A stretch of 64,000 bases of DNA from Globisporangium splendens (lineage: Eukaryota; Oomycota; Peronosporomycetes; Pythiales; Pythiaceae): NCBI GenBank assembly GCA_006386115.1, contig VFIW01000004.1:1-64000 (forward strand), given 5' to 3'. Each line of letters begins with the position of its first letter. Position 1 is the stretch's first letter. Below the pieces are notes generated by a model. That model worked only from the letters and a program-made list of their open reading frames with translations. It was not told where the DNA came from and did no database searches. Made by a program: the position numbers and the translations under genes. Below are positions 20,505-30,000 of the stretch, in pieces.

Positions 20505-21474
20505 TTTGTCGTCTGTTATCAGCGCGACCACCCGCTCGCAGAGGCGTGCCACCGCCCTGCTTGGAGCGAAACAGACGAACACGGTCAACTGCAAATTGCA
20601 TGCGTTGACTGCGCTGCGCTGTCGGATCGGTAGACACTGTGCGAGTGCTACCTCCCTTAATTTTATTGATGCACGACATGAAGTCGGCATCGCACTCTTC
20701 TTCCGTCTCTCCAACAAAGAGGACGACTGGGATCGGGTGAATACGCAATTCCCCATTTTCATCCCGCAATCGCTTTTCACGCCAATTTTTAAATTGAGCG
20801 TCGTAGTCCCGCGCACAAAGTCTGGCTCTCGCGAGCAGATTCGATGCGGTCTTGCCAGCCGGCCATAGTTCTGGCGGCGGCATTTCGGGCAGTGAGTACT
20901 TGAGCTCATCGTGAATGATGGCTCGCACTCCTGCCTCTTCGTTTGTAATGAGGACTTCGTGCTTCCTCTTACGATTGTTGACAGCCTCAACGGCGTCATT
21001 TTCCTCCTTCATCCGATACATCGAGACGTCAGCGGATGGATCTCGCTCGAGCTCGTGGAGATAAGCGGCGTGTCGCTCGCTTTGCAACTCCTCGTACTCG
21101 ACCCACTCGTCGACGGAGCCGAGCTTCACGGTGAGCGCTCCCTCGTCTTCAAGCGAGCTCCCGTCATTGTCAACGACGAGGAATTCCTCAGTCGCTTCCT
21201 CCTCTTCCAAAGCACGCGCGAACAACGGCTTCACGGAAGGGAGATCTCCGAACCGTAGCTCACTGCTTATAGCAGGAGCGCTATCAGATGTGAGAGCAGA
21301 CCTGCCGTCGCTCTCCGCAGGCACGTCGACCGCATCCGCGGTGACCGTCGTTCGTCTTGCGCTCGACGCGACCTCTCTGTCTTCCTCGCGCTTGCGCAAA
21401 GTTTCGACGAGAGTGCCGACGCCTTCCCCTTTTTGTCGCGCGAGCTTCTCGCGGACAGCTTTGTTGGTGGCCAT
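19930..21474 (-). CDS. Antisense ORF of element B (aORF-B), intact
   Basis: 515 codons from ATG 21474, about 185 nt inside the 3' LTR, on the strand opposite gag-pol. The N-terminal half is acidic (EDEGALTVK, DEWVEYEELQ), with a basic cluster RKRKHE. A GETEEECDAD segment lies in the middle. A Gln/Ala-rich low-complexity region follows. The C-terminal ~100 residues (SSLGALQQAVRILRQQ, LLKQRVTALETELKEARQM) look coiled-coil. About 970 nt lie where no sense ORF exists and the last 575 nt lie under pol. First codon positions of the two genes face each other, as in A and C. No family is recognised. Transcription from the antisense side of the 3' LTR is only inferred. Confidence 0.6.
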   Translation of the reverse strand: MATNKAVREKLARQKGEGVGTLVETLRKREEDREVASSARRTTVTADAVDVPAESDGRSALTSDSAPAISSELRFGDLPSVKPLFARALEEEEATEEFLVVDNDGSSLEDEGALTVKLGSVDEWVEYEELQSERHAAYLHELERDPSADVSMYRMKEENDAVEAVNNRKRKHEVLITNEEAGVRAIIHDELKYSLPEMPPPELWPAGKTASNLLARARLCARDYDAQFKNWREKRLRDENGELRIHPIPVVLFVGETEEECDADFMSCINKIKGGSTRTVSTDPTAQRSQRMQFAVDRVRLFRSKQGGGTPLRAGGRADNRRQITRANDSPSVAPQRRQQDPGRLREDAQQAPTSSATHRTHATSQDSGCSPYAAAHAAGAQHGSGAVPACQSAGQVAPYFASASVVAPDAMVQMVHANASSLGALQQAVRILRQQYLDETSLLKQRVTALETELKEARQMLEEYHVRGKNFHARYAPRVKTLWERHNALVSRWAASEPPDETDVLPDWDKNPQ

Positions 21475-21658
21475 GATACTCACGTGCGCGAGCACAGTGA
21501 CTATATGTGCCAACACTCGGTGAAATTAACGCACGCGTCGCCGCTGTGCTCTTTCCCGAGGAATACACGAATGCTCCCCTTTCTCGGCGCACACGCGCGA
21601 GATCCACACGTTTCTCACACCGACCCTTCGAGTGTTTCGCACTTTAAGTGGGGGGTGG

Positions 21659-22193
21659 TGTAACGGGGTTACACTGTAACATGGTTACGCACGTGTGTTG
21701 TGCCACACAACCAAACCGAACCTTGCGGTACGTAGAGTACGCGCAACAAGTTTAAGACCGAACCATGAGGTTCGTCGTACTTGATCGAACCTTCACGGTG
21801 GAGTCGGCACCCAGTCTGAGTGACGGCGCCTCCGATTGAATATAATTGAACATGCATTTCGTCCAATCACATAAGACAATTAGCGTTAGTCTTTCATAGC
21901 CACTCATTGCCCCATGGGGAGTAATTACACTTGAGATTGCTATTGTTCATAGTTACATAAAGATAATCCAGGTTGCTCTACAGAGGGCAACCTCCAACAA
22001 ATAAACAGTTCCATTTTTTACCGTTAACTGAGTCTTTGGTTATCGACGGTTACTCTATAGAGATCTATAGGTAACCGATTGTTGCACTGCAGGAAGCAGG
22101 CAACCGCTCTCGGAAGAGAGTCCTTGAGAGAAGCGTTGCATACGCTTCCACACACACGTACCGTGCTGCGTAACTCGGAAGTGTCCGGTTGCA
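21659..22193 (+). repeat. 3' LTR of element B
   Basis: 535 bp, preceded by the purine tract AAGTGGGGGGTGG at 21646-21658 and followed by the target duplication GTGCT (22194-22198). It keeps the ~56 bp that the 5' LTR has lost. Confidence 0.95.
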
Positions 22194-23252
22194 GTGCTCC
22201 TCAGTCAACTGAGGATCATCGCTGGTGCAGATGCGGCAACCCCTCGGTGTGGTCTTGACTCCACACGGAACCCCAAGATCCACGCATTCCTCGTGGATCG
22301 CCAACAACTTTCCAACGGCATTGTGCCGGAGGAACTTATCCCGATTATCTCGCAATCGAGAGATACACTTCGCAGCGTCTTCGTTGAAATTCACAACGAA
22401 GGCACCCCACGCTTGCGAAAGGAACAGCGCTTGTTTCTCAGCGCTGTGAGACTTCTTTGACTTCGATCGACCATCGAAGTACCGCATCGAATGGAAAAGG
22501 TCGATGTAAAACTCCTCGCGCGCCTTGGGATGGAAGTTCTGTCGAAGGACGAAGTCATCATCCTTGATGGTACTAACATCGTACAGCGCGTGAGTGCCCG
22601 CACGCTGGGTGCCACGATGCGCACGAACCCAATTGGGTTTGGGCGCCCATAAGTGACTCCAGCTAGAAGGGACGAAATCCATCCCTTCAGAAGGACCCGT
22701 CACCGGATCCTTCTCCTCCGCCGGAAAGGCAAGATGGCGTGGCAACTCGCTATTTCCCGATGACGCAGTAACCTGCGCATCAGATTCGGATTCCACATCG
22801 AAGAGCAAGTCCTCGAGTGGATCGACAGCTTCCAGTTCACAATTGGACGCGTCCAGCGAGAGAAGGATATTTCTCGCTGCATTCACCAGGTCGGGATCAG
22901 CTGACGCTAATCCTTCCCGACCGAGATTTTCCATCGTGTTGGCAGATGCCGCGCTTTCCGACGCTCCGACGTCGGAAATGGCAACCGCCACGGTGGATCC
23001 GCTCGTTTCTCCGTGAGGAGATCCCTCCTCACGACGCTTCTTCCGCGTAGGCTCATTCAAGAGGGCCGCGGACGACGAACGTTCGCTTCGTTTCGTTTGA
23101 GATTCGAACGGTCAACGGAAGAAGACTCGGCTTCTTCCTCCCGATCGTCACGCACGACATTCGTCGTGGTGCTACTCATTGGAGTGTTGCAAGGAGTCAC
23201 CTCCTCGCTACTCGACTCGTAGTCAACAGCATCACTGTCGATCGAAGACATT
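22194..23252 (-). pseudogene. Antisense ORF of element A, N-terminal part
   Basis: Minus strand. ATG 23252 opens a Ser/Asp/Glu-rich segment (MSSIDSDAVDYESSSEE) that runs to a stop at 23057. The adjacent frame (open from about 23118) carries on through a basic NLS-like PTRKKRREEG and stays open to the B insertion, so one frameshift near 23060-23115 is likely. Residues encoded around 22517-22344 (EEFYIDLFHS, AWGAFVVNFNEDAAKCISRL) resemble aORF-C. The frame ends at DPQLTEEH where element B begins, and joins in phase with the fragment ending at 13248. The unbroken gene would have had about 535 codons. Confidence 0.55.
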
Positions 23253-23451
23253 TGTACGAGGTTCACCTCGCACAGCTTGCGGTGTCTGGAAAGCTCTCTG
23301 TTGGGCACGGCGCACACTGAGAACTGAGCCCGCAAGACTCAGTGCTCTGCCTTCTGTGACCAGTTCCTCCGAACACGGAAGAACACCAAAGAACACAAGA
23401 TGGATTGGTCGCGCGCGTTTCTACGTGACCAATCGCTTTACGGGGGGATGA

Positions 23452-23838
23452 TGTAATGGGGCCACCCATTACATGGGTTCCCGGGTCAGGAGAGTGTGGG
23501 TTTTCTCCCACATGGGTTTTACCACCTCTTCCGAACCCACCCACGACGTACAGTTGGAGACACATTAATATGTGTCACTCATGAACACTGTACGTAGCCA
23601 TTTGCATATTAGCCAATAAGACTAAGCCGTTAAGATTTAATCCCATTGGATGATAGTCGGACTGGACATCCGATTATCTACCAATGAGAGACACCGTAGG
23701 TTTCAGTCACTACGATTGCATGTTAGCACTTTAACGTTTTAATTCACTTCTCAATTTGCACGGTAACGCGCAAAGCTCCCTTCCTTTCACCTGCGCTTCC
23801 TCAACGCACGTGCACGCCGTGTAACGAGTCCCGTTACA
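23452..23838 (+). repeat. 3' LTR of element A
   Basis: 387 bp, preceded by the polypurine tract CGGGGGGATGA (23441-23451) and followed by the target duplication GGAAC at 23839-23843. About 8 substitutions separate it from the 5' LTR. Confidence 0.95.
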
Positions 23839-23843
23839 GGAAC

Positions 23844-24099
23844 CATCATTCAGTACTTGATTAGTACATGGATGTTATCACTCTATACTGATTAGTACAT
23901 GAGAACAACATTCTGCACTGATCAGCACAGAGAACACTCGTGACGTCATCGAATGACGTCACACGTGCATGTGGGGACTGTCTTACCGTAATCCCTTTTG
24001 TTATTTGTGTCTCCACAATGCACGCTGAAGGTGGTGTGTGCCACACTAGATCTGGGGACAGATCCACCTTCATGTGATGGCTGGTTATGGCCAATTACA
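23844..24099 (-). repeat. 5' LTR of element C, outer part
   Basis: Continuation of the LTR fragment that stops at 7884. It matches 898-1145 with about 8 differences including two 1-nt indels. On the minus strand it starts TGTAATTGGCC at 24099. It contains three tandem imperfect palindromes of the GTACTGATTAGTAC type (23850-23935). Confidence 0.9.
23941..23961. promoter_or_regulatory. Paired TGACGTCA palindromes, second LTR copy
   Basis: TGACGTCA at 23941 and 23954, unchanged from the pair at 989-1009, while neighbouring bases differ. Likely bZIP binding sites in the U3 part. Confidence 0.55.
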
Positions 24100-24909
24100 G
24101 GTGGAGGTTGTTGTTCTTTATATTTACTGAGTGACCAAGTTCACAGTCGCCTGTCTTCGACAGTTGTTTGTTGTTATACCCGAACTCCGGGACCCTCGGT
24201 TTGGCACAAAGTGCGCTCTCGGGAATATCCATGTAAGTCCTGCCGCATGGAGCGCGATTCGTCCTATGAAGACTTCAGTACTGGCCGACTGGATCAGTGG
24301 CGTTTTATAGCGGGTGCACATGGGCGGTAGGCGGCGACTGCGACTCCCGAGTAACGACGAAGTGCGAGGGATCGCTGGAGGTCGCGGCGGGCGGAGCAGT
24401 AGATCGTCTATAACGCTTCTGAAGGGGTGACAGCATTCCACAGCCCGGAAGACGTTCCGGGTATCGACAAGCCTGCCGTGAAAATATTAACGTGGGGGAC
24501 GACCGACAATTCATGGGTTCAAGACGTTCGACAAACACAGAGGAGCGCGGGGTGCTCTGGCCATATGGTTTGATATGGGTGTTTCCTTCTGTCTGGCAGT
24601 TATGTGATACCACCGCCAAGCAGCTGTCTGTGCTGCTACGGGGGTGGTCGAACCTTATCCGAACACAAACTCGGGTACGCAATGTGGAGTAATTTTTCTT
24701 TTGTTAAGAGCCCGCTGGTCTTACCGTTTGGCTGTTGACTTTTTCTCTGAAAATGAAGATTGTGTTCTACAACTGCTATTCTGGGAAAGTCACTTTATTG
24801 CAATTTGAACACATACGACATAACAAAACCGGCGCCTCGATAGTGCCTTCAACTGTAGCTGATGTCCTTGCGCTTTGTATTTCTTCGCCCACAAGTCGAT
24901 CATGTCCAA
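24100..24909. other. Intergenic DNA between element C and a solo LTR
   Basis: 810 bp. No convincing coding frame, RNA gene or repeat unit was recognised. Short open frames here lack known motifs. Confidence 0.6.
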
Positions 24910-25444
24910 TGTAACCGGACACTTCCGAGTTGCGCAGCACGGTACGTGTGTGAGGAAGCGTATGCAACGCTTCTCTCAAGGACTCTCTTCCGAGAGCGGT
25001 TGCCTGCTTCCTGCAGTGCAACAATCGGTTACCTATAGGTCTCTATAGAGTAACCGTCGATAACCAAAGGCTTTAGTTAACGGTAAAAATGGAACTGTTT
25101 ATTTGTTGGAGGTTGCCCTCTGTAGGACAACCTGGATTATCTTTATGTAACTATGAACAATAGCAATCTCAAGTGTAATTACTCCCCATGGGACAATGAG
25201 TGGCTATGAAAGACTAACGCTAGTTGTCTTATGTGATTGAGTGAAATGCATGTTCAATTATATCCAATCGGAGGCGCCGTCACTCAGACTGGCTGCCGGC
25301 TCCACCGTGAAGGTTCGAGCAAGTACGACGAACCTCGTGGTTCGGTCTTAAACTTGTTGCGCGTACTCTACGTACCGCAAGGTTCGTTTTGTTTGTGTGG
25401 CACAACACAAGTGCGTAACCATGTTACAGTGTAACCCCGTTACA
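24910..25444 (-). repeat. Solo LTR of family B
   Basis: 535 bp, full-length and collinear with the 3' LTR of element B, in reverse orientation. No internal region is present on either side. The flanking 5-mers differ (TCCAA on the left, GATGG on the right), so it is not a simple LTR-LTR recombination product with a preserved target duplication. Confidence 0.95.
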
Positions 25445-26005
25445 GATGGCCATAGGGACCTACCGCTTACCTTATTTAAAAAAATACATAGTCGAGAATA
25501 TAGGACAACTGGTCGATACCATGGTGATGTCCGCTTCATTTTCAATTCCATCGTTTTGAACATTTTTTGTCATTTTATCGAATGGATTGCTGATCTCATT
25601 AATTATAAGGTCGTCTCTCCATATTCACTGTAAGGTCCATGACGGTGTGTTTTGTAACCGTCGTGCGGTCTGTCACAGCCACATTATCGAACCTGATTGG
25701 CAGATTCGCGCGTGAATGTTGTTGACGCAGCGTCTTCCCATTGGCTATTAATGAAAGCTCAACTCGCGATGACTCAGAAGGGGGAAGGGTTGAAGCCTGC
25801 GAGTCGCGTGTGTGGGTTGGTGGAAGGGATCCGTTCGCGTCGTTTTTGTGCCCCCCCCCCTCCCCCTCTCTGCCTCACGCAGCGCATCCCGTTTGACGTG
25901 CGCGCGTCGCAGCGGACGGATCTGGTGCATCGAGTGGGGAGGAGACGGCCGCGTCGTCATCATCGTTCGGATTCACCCACCCCCCGCAGTCAGTCAGGAG
26001 CGCCA
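25445..26005. other. Intergenic and 5' leader of the SLC25 gene
   Basis: 561 bp between the solo LTR and the carrier gene. It contains a C10 run with a following C-rich stretch (25851-25866) that could act in the promoter or simply be slippage-prone. The carrier frame is open upstream to 25697, but the first ATG giving a family-like N-terminus is at 26006. Confidence 0.5.
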
Positions 26006-26851
26006 ATGGAGTGGATCGACGTCCTCAAGGACCTCAACGCAGGCACGGTCGGCGGCGTCGCGGGCATCATCGCGGGCCACCCACTCGACACGGTGAAAGT
26101 GCGGCTGCAGACGGCTGACACGGCGCGCACGCCCTCGGTGCTGCACACGCTGCGCCACATCGTCGCCGCCGAGGGTCCGCAGGGGCTCTTCAAGGGACTG
26201 CTCTCGCCGATCCTGTCGAATGCGCCCATCAACGCCGTCGTGTTCGGTGTCCAGGGCGTCGTGGCGCGTGCGATCAAGGACGCCACCAACGTCGACAAGC
26301 TCTCGCCCACGCAGAGTCTGCTCGCGGGTGCCGCCGCGGGGCTCGTACAGACCGGGGTCGCCGCGCCGTCCGAGCACGTCAAGATCCAGCTGCAGGTGAA
26401 CCAGGGCACAACCAAGCAACTGAGCACGATCGAGTGCGGCAGGCAGTTGCTGCGGCAGCATGGGATGAAGGGGCTCTTCCGCGGCTGGGAGGTGTGTCTG
26501 CTGCGCGATATGCCTGCGTTCGGACTCTACTTTTTCACGTACGAGGTGACTAAGGAATGGCTCACGAAGGGCGACCCGGAGAACGAGACAGACATGAAGC
26601 TGCTGCTCTCGGGCGGCATCGCGGGCTCGGCGTCGTGGCTCGTGACGCAGCCTGTGGACGTCGTCAAATCGTGCGTGCAGAGCCAAACGTTCGTGAACGA
26701 GCGCTCGGCGTGGCAGCTCACCAAGGCGCACTACGCGTCCGAGGGCGCGCACTACTTTCTCAAGGGCTTCGGCGCGACGATGCTGCGCGCGTTCCCCGTG
26801 AGCGCCGTCACGTTCCTCGTCTACGAGAAGACGATGCAGTTCATGTCGTAG
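26006..26851 (+). CDS. Mitochondrial carrier family (SLC25) protein
   Basis: 281 residues, intronless. It shows the threefold mitochondrial carrier repeat, with signature motifs PLDTVKVRLQ (residue about 28), PSEHVKIQLQ (about 121) and PVDVVKSCVQ (about 222). Each is followed by a GLFKG/GLFRG/YFLKG-type segment, and six transmembrane helices are expected in the inner mitochondrial membrane. The sequence is closest in feel to the carnitine/acylcarnitine and basic amino acid carriers (SLC25A20/29/45-48 group). The substrate cannot be fixed from sequence alone. A longer in-frame start upstream would add a low-complexity leader and is less likely. Confidence 0.9.
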   Translation: MEWIDVLKDLNAGTVGGVAGIIAGHPLDTVKVRLQTADTARTPSVLHTLRHIVAAEGPQGLFKGLLSPILSNAPINAVVFGVQGVVARAIKDATNVDKLSPTQSLLAGAAAGLVQTGVAAPSEHVKIQLQVNQGTTKQLSTIECGRQLLRQHGMKGLFRGWEVCLLRDMPAFGLYFFTYEVTKEWLTKGDPENETDMKLLLSGGIAGSASWLVTQPVDVVKSCVQSQTFVNERSAWQLTKAHYASEGAHYFLKGFGATMLRAFPVSAVTFLVYEKTMQFMS

Positions 26852-27079
26852 CCCCGCGGCAGAAACTGCATCCACCACCACCAACAGGATTACCAAACTT
26901 ACCAATTACTACCACCAAACGACACTGAGAGGCTGTCGGGCCGATCGTGTAGACAGCAGAAGAGGAATTGTGATTTATAGACGATATGCGGCGGATTAAA
27001 TGCCGCAAAATATACACTAGTATTTCTTTTTTGTACCATGAAAAGACAGACCAACTCCTCCATTCTTATCGCTTTTGCC

Positions 27080-30000
27080 TTACGGCTCTGGGGTCCCAGC
27101 ACCAGCAGCCACTTGCTCGCTGAGCTTCACGTCGCTCTCGGGTGTCCGCGTCACGTCCTGGGCTGCGAGGGGCTGCTCACACATGGGGCACGTCGAGTCC
27201 GTCGCCAGATGCGCCGTCAGGTGCGAGAACAGCGCCGGGAGCGCACACTTCGGACACTGCGTCCAGTCGTCCTTGACCATGTGGTGACCCTACAAATTCA
27301 CAACACAAGTCAGCAACTTTGGTTCCAATCCTTGCATGCGCCAAAGTCAAAAGTAGAAAGCTGCTTACGGTGACGATGCAGTATGGGATCCAGTTCTTGC
27401 AATGCGGACAGTCGAGGTCGGCCTCGGCGAGTTCGTTGGCGCAGCACGGACACGGCGTGGTCGGGTCCGGAGCCTGCTCCTTGTTCGGACGCCGTACGAT
27501 CGCCTCGATCTTGCGCTTGATCTCCTTGTCGATCGTGTTGCGGTGCTCGGGCTTCATGAGCGTCGTGGCGTAGTCGTAGCTGTACGCGCGTAACCCCGCG
27601 CGCTGGCACTCGATCACGGCCGAGATGAGAATGTTGGACACGTGGGTTGGGAACTTGGAAATGTGCTTGGCCACCCGCACGAGCATGCGCGCCGCGGCCG
27701 TGTGGTCCTCGCGCTTCACGAGCTTCTTGACGAGAATGTAGCTGTGCAGCAGCATGAGCGCATTGCGCAGATCCTGTGAGACGTGGATCTTGTGCGCCAT
27801 CTTGTAGTTGCCGAGCTCCTGCTCCTGTCTCGAGATGATCACGGCGGTCTTGGTGGCCTGCGCGTAGTTCCCGAGCGCCATATACAGTCGGAAGACGAAG
27901 TTCGGGTCCTTGGGGATCCCGTCGCTCTCGCCCATGAGGTAGTCGATCATCGTGTGCGTGAGCATATCGTTGCGCGCCTTGCCGACCACGTCGATCGCCT
28001 TGCTGAGCTCCGAGTCTCCGCATTGCAGGAACAGCTGCAGCGCCTTGTTGTAGTTGCCACAGATCTAGTAGAACTCTGCGGCGTGTGCTGGCGCGTGACT
28101 TTGCTCGTGGTATTGCGCGACTTTCGCGGCGCGCTCGATGGAAATGGTCCCACCCAAAAGGTGCGTGAACGAGTCCACTTCGTTGTGCGCGAGTGCGAGT
28201 TGGAACGCGTCTTCCTCCTTGTTGGCCATGAGCAGAAACTCGATCGCGCACTTGTAGTTGCCCGACTCCGTGCAGTACTTGGCGACCGCGAGCGCGCCTT
28301 CGGATGATTTTGTGTCGCGCACGATCGAAAACGCTTTCTCCGGGTTGTGCAGGTTCTCCAACTGGATGCGCACGACGTTGTCCATGTCCCATGTGGCTTC
28401 GTACGCGTCCCACGCGGCGCTGAACTCGCCCGCGGCTTCCTTTGCGCGTCCGAACTGCGCGTGGATCTTGGGCGTCTTCACCTTGGGCATGAGCGGAGCA
28501 GCCTTGGCCAGGTTCTTCATCTGGATGTAGATCTGCGCGGCCTTCTCGTACAATCCCGCTTTCTCGCACAGCACAGCGGTATCCCCGGACTGCTTCATAG
28601 CTTCCAGGATTATGGCGCACTCGCGGCACAGAGCGACGTCACCGACCTCTGAGACAAGCTTCATGCCGCGTCTCAAGTCGCTCAGACGGAACGTGCACCG
28701 CGCGATGCCCACGACGCTCTGCTTGCGCAGCTTCTCGCTGCATGGCACGGGCTTTCCGAGCTCGTCGGTGACGTTCGTCGCGTGCTCGTACATCTTGAGT
28801 GCGCCTTCAAACTCCTCGCGGAACTCGAGCTGCGTCGCGTACGACACGCTGAGCTCGGGCACCAACTCGATCGCGAGCGAATCGGCGAGCTTCAGCGCTT
28901 GGTCCCACTGCAGCAGGTTGCGTTGCATCTGCAGTGCAGCCATTGGGTCGCTCGAGCTCAAGAACAACCGCCTCGCCTCGCTATACTCTCCAAACAGCAG
29001 TAACACGTGGCCTGCCAGCAGGTTCTTCTCCTCGATGCTCTCGATGTGGTTGAGGCCGAGCACCATGCCCGAGTCACCGATCTGGCGATACGCGCGCTTG
29101 GCCATGGCGACGTCCAGGATCTGCATCGCGCGGCACGCGAGCGCGAGCCAATAGTCCCGCGAGTCGATCGAGAGCGCGAGCTTCCACGCCGCCTCCATGC
29201 GCAATAAGCTCAGATTTTGGCGGAAAATGGACTTCTCGGTTTCCGCCGACGTCACCGTGGCGCGCGCCGATGCCTTCTGGAGCTGGTCGTGGGTGCTGGA
29301 CGTGAGGCTCGTGAGTTTGCCCGACACGTGGTGGCAGGTCACGATGCCGTCGCAGATCAGGATCGGCACGAGGTCCGGCGGCACGCGCGTGTTCTGTGGC
29401 GACGTGATGAAGCTGCCATCGCTGTGGATCTCTATGAACCCCAGCTGCGCCACCTCAGGTCCGTTCACCGTGATGTCTGTGTACTGGAAGAGACTGAACT
29501 CGCCGTCCTGCAGCACGATGAATACGATCGGGTCTGTCGTGTCCCAGAGCATCCGCGTCGCCGTGCTCGGGATGCTTGGGACGAAAATTGCCTCGCGCGT
29601 CGGAGCAATCAGGAGGTATCCGCGGTGATGGGAGTCCATAAACAGCACGCGAGTGCCTGTCATTTGCATAGTCAAGAGCGTTAATGTGGCTGCATTCATA
29701 TACAGTAATAAGGGACTTTACGAATGGCACACACCGTCTCGATTCGGCACGACCTGGAGGATTCCGACACCGTCGTCGTGGCGGTACGAGCAGCCTTCGA
29801 GGAACTTCCACTCGGCCAAGTAGAAGAAATGGATTGCGCCCGTGCCGTTCGACGTCCCGTAGATGAAGAAATCCTTGGTGATCGCGATCGAACTGATCTC
29901 GTTGGTGCGCTCGTCACGCCCGCCGCTCGAGCTCGAAAAGATCTTGCCTTGCTCCTCTTGCAGGTCCACGTTCGTGCTGGCGCCAGGTTCGATCAGGTGG

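Larger units (their letters stand above)
13805..22193 (+). mobile_element. Ty3/gypsy element B, inserted in element A
   Basis: Innermost element, 8389 bp. LTRs lie at 13805-14283 and 21659-22193, with a 5-bp target duplication GTGCT (13800-13804 and 22194-22198). It has gag, a single uninterrupted 1.7-kcodon pol, an intact antisense ORF, and a polypurine tract at 21646-21658. RT has lost a catalytic Asp and about 15 codons, so the element should need help in trans. Confidence 0.95.
7885..23838 (+). mobile_element. Ty3/gypsy element A, inserted in LTR of C and split by B
   Basis: LTRs of 387 bp at both ends (7885-8271 and 23452-23838) and a 5-bp target duplication GGAAC. Without element B it is about 7.56 kb. 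Contents: PBS, gag, pol in the -1 frame, an antisense ORF interrupted by B, and a polypurine tract (23441-23451). By hand count the two LTRs differ at about 8 of 387 positions. Pol has one in-frame stop. Confidence 0.95.
499..24099 (-). mobile_element. Ty3/gypsy element C, minus strand, host of nested insertions
   Basis: Outermost LTR retrotransposon. Its 3' LTR is at 499-1145. Its 5' LTR is split into 7490-7884 and 23844-24099 by element A. Without the inserts it is about 7.6 kb. Order on the minus strand: 5' LTR, PBS, gag, pol (protease, RT, RNase H, integrase, chromodomain), antisense ORF, polypurine tract (complement of 1146-1158), 3' LTR. Pol carries several frameshifts, so this copy cannot make a full polyprotein. 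The flanking 5-mers (cctcc on the left, ggtgg on the right) do not match, and the last ~17 bp of the left LTR differ from the right copy. The outer left edge may therefore be eroded or recombined. Confidence 0.9.

Noticed and set aside
25748..25963. Minus-strand frame over the leader of the SLC25 gene
   Set aside because: Low-complexity, C/G-run derived, with no homology; it overlaps a promoter.
26557..26928. Plus-strand 123-codon frame inside the SLC25 gene
   Set aside because: Shadow frame with R/A-rich composition of a GC-rich coding sequence.
27310..28629. 439-codon Arg/Gly-rich frame on the same strand as IFT144
   Set aside because: Out-of-frame shadow of the GC-rich IFT144 exon; composition is R/G/A-rich and no homology is visible.
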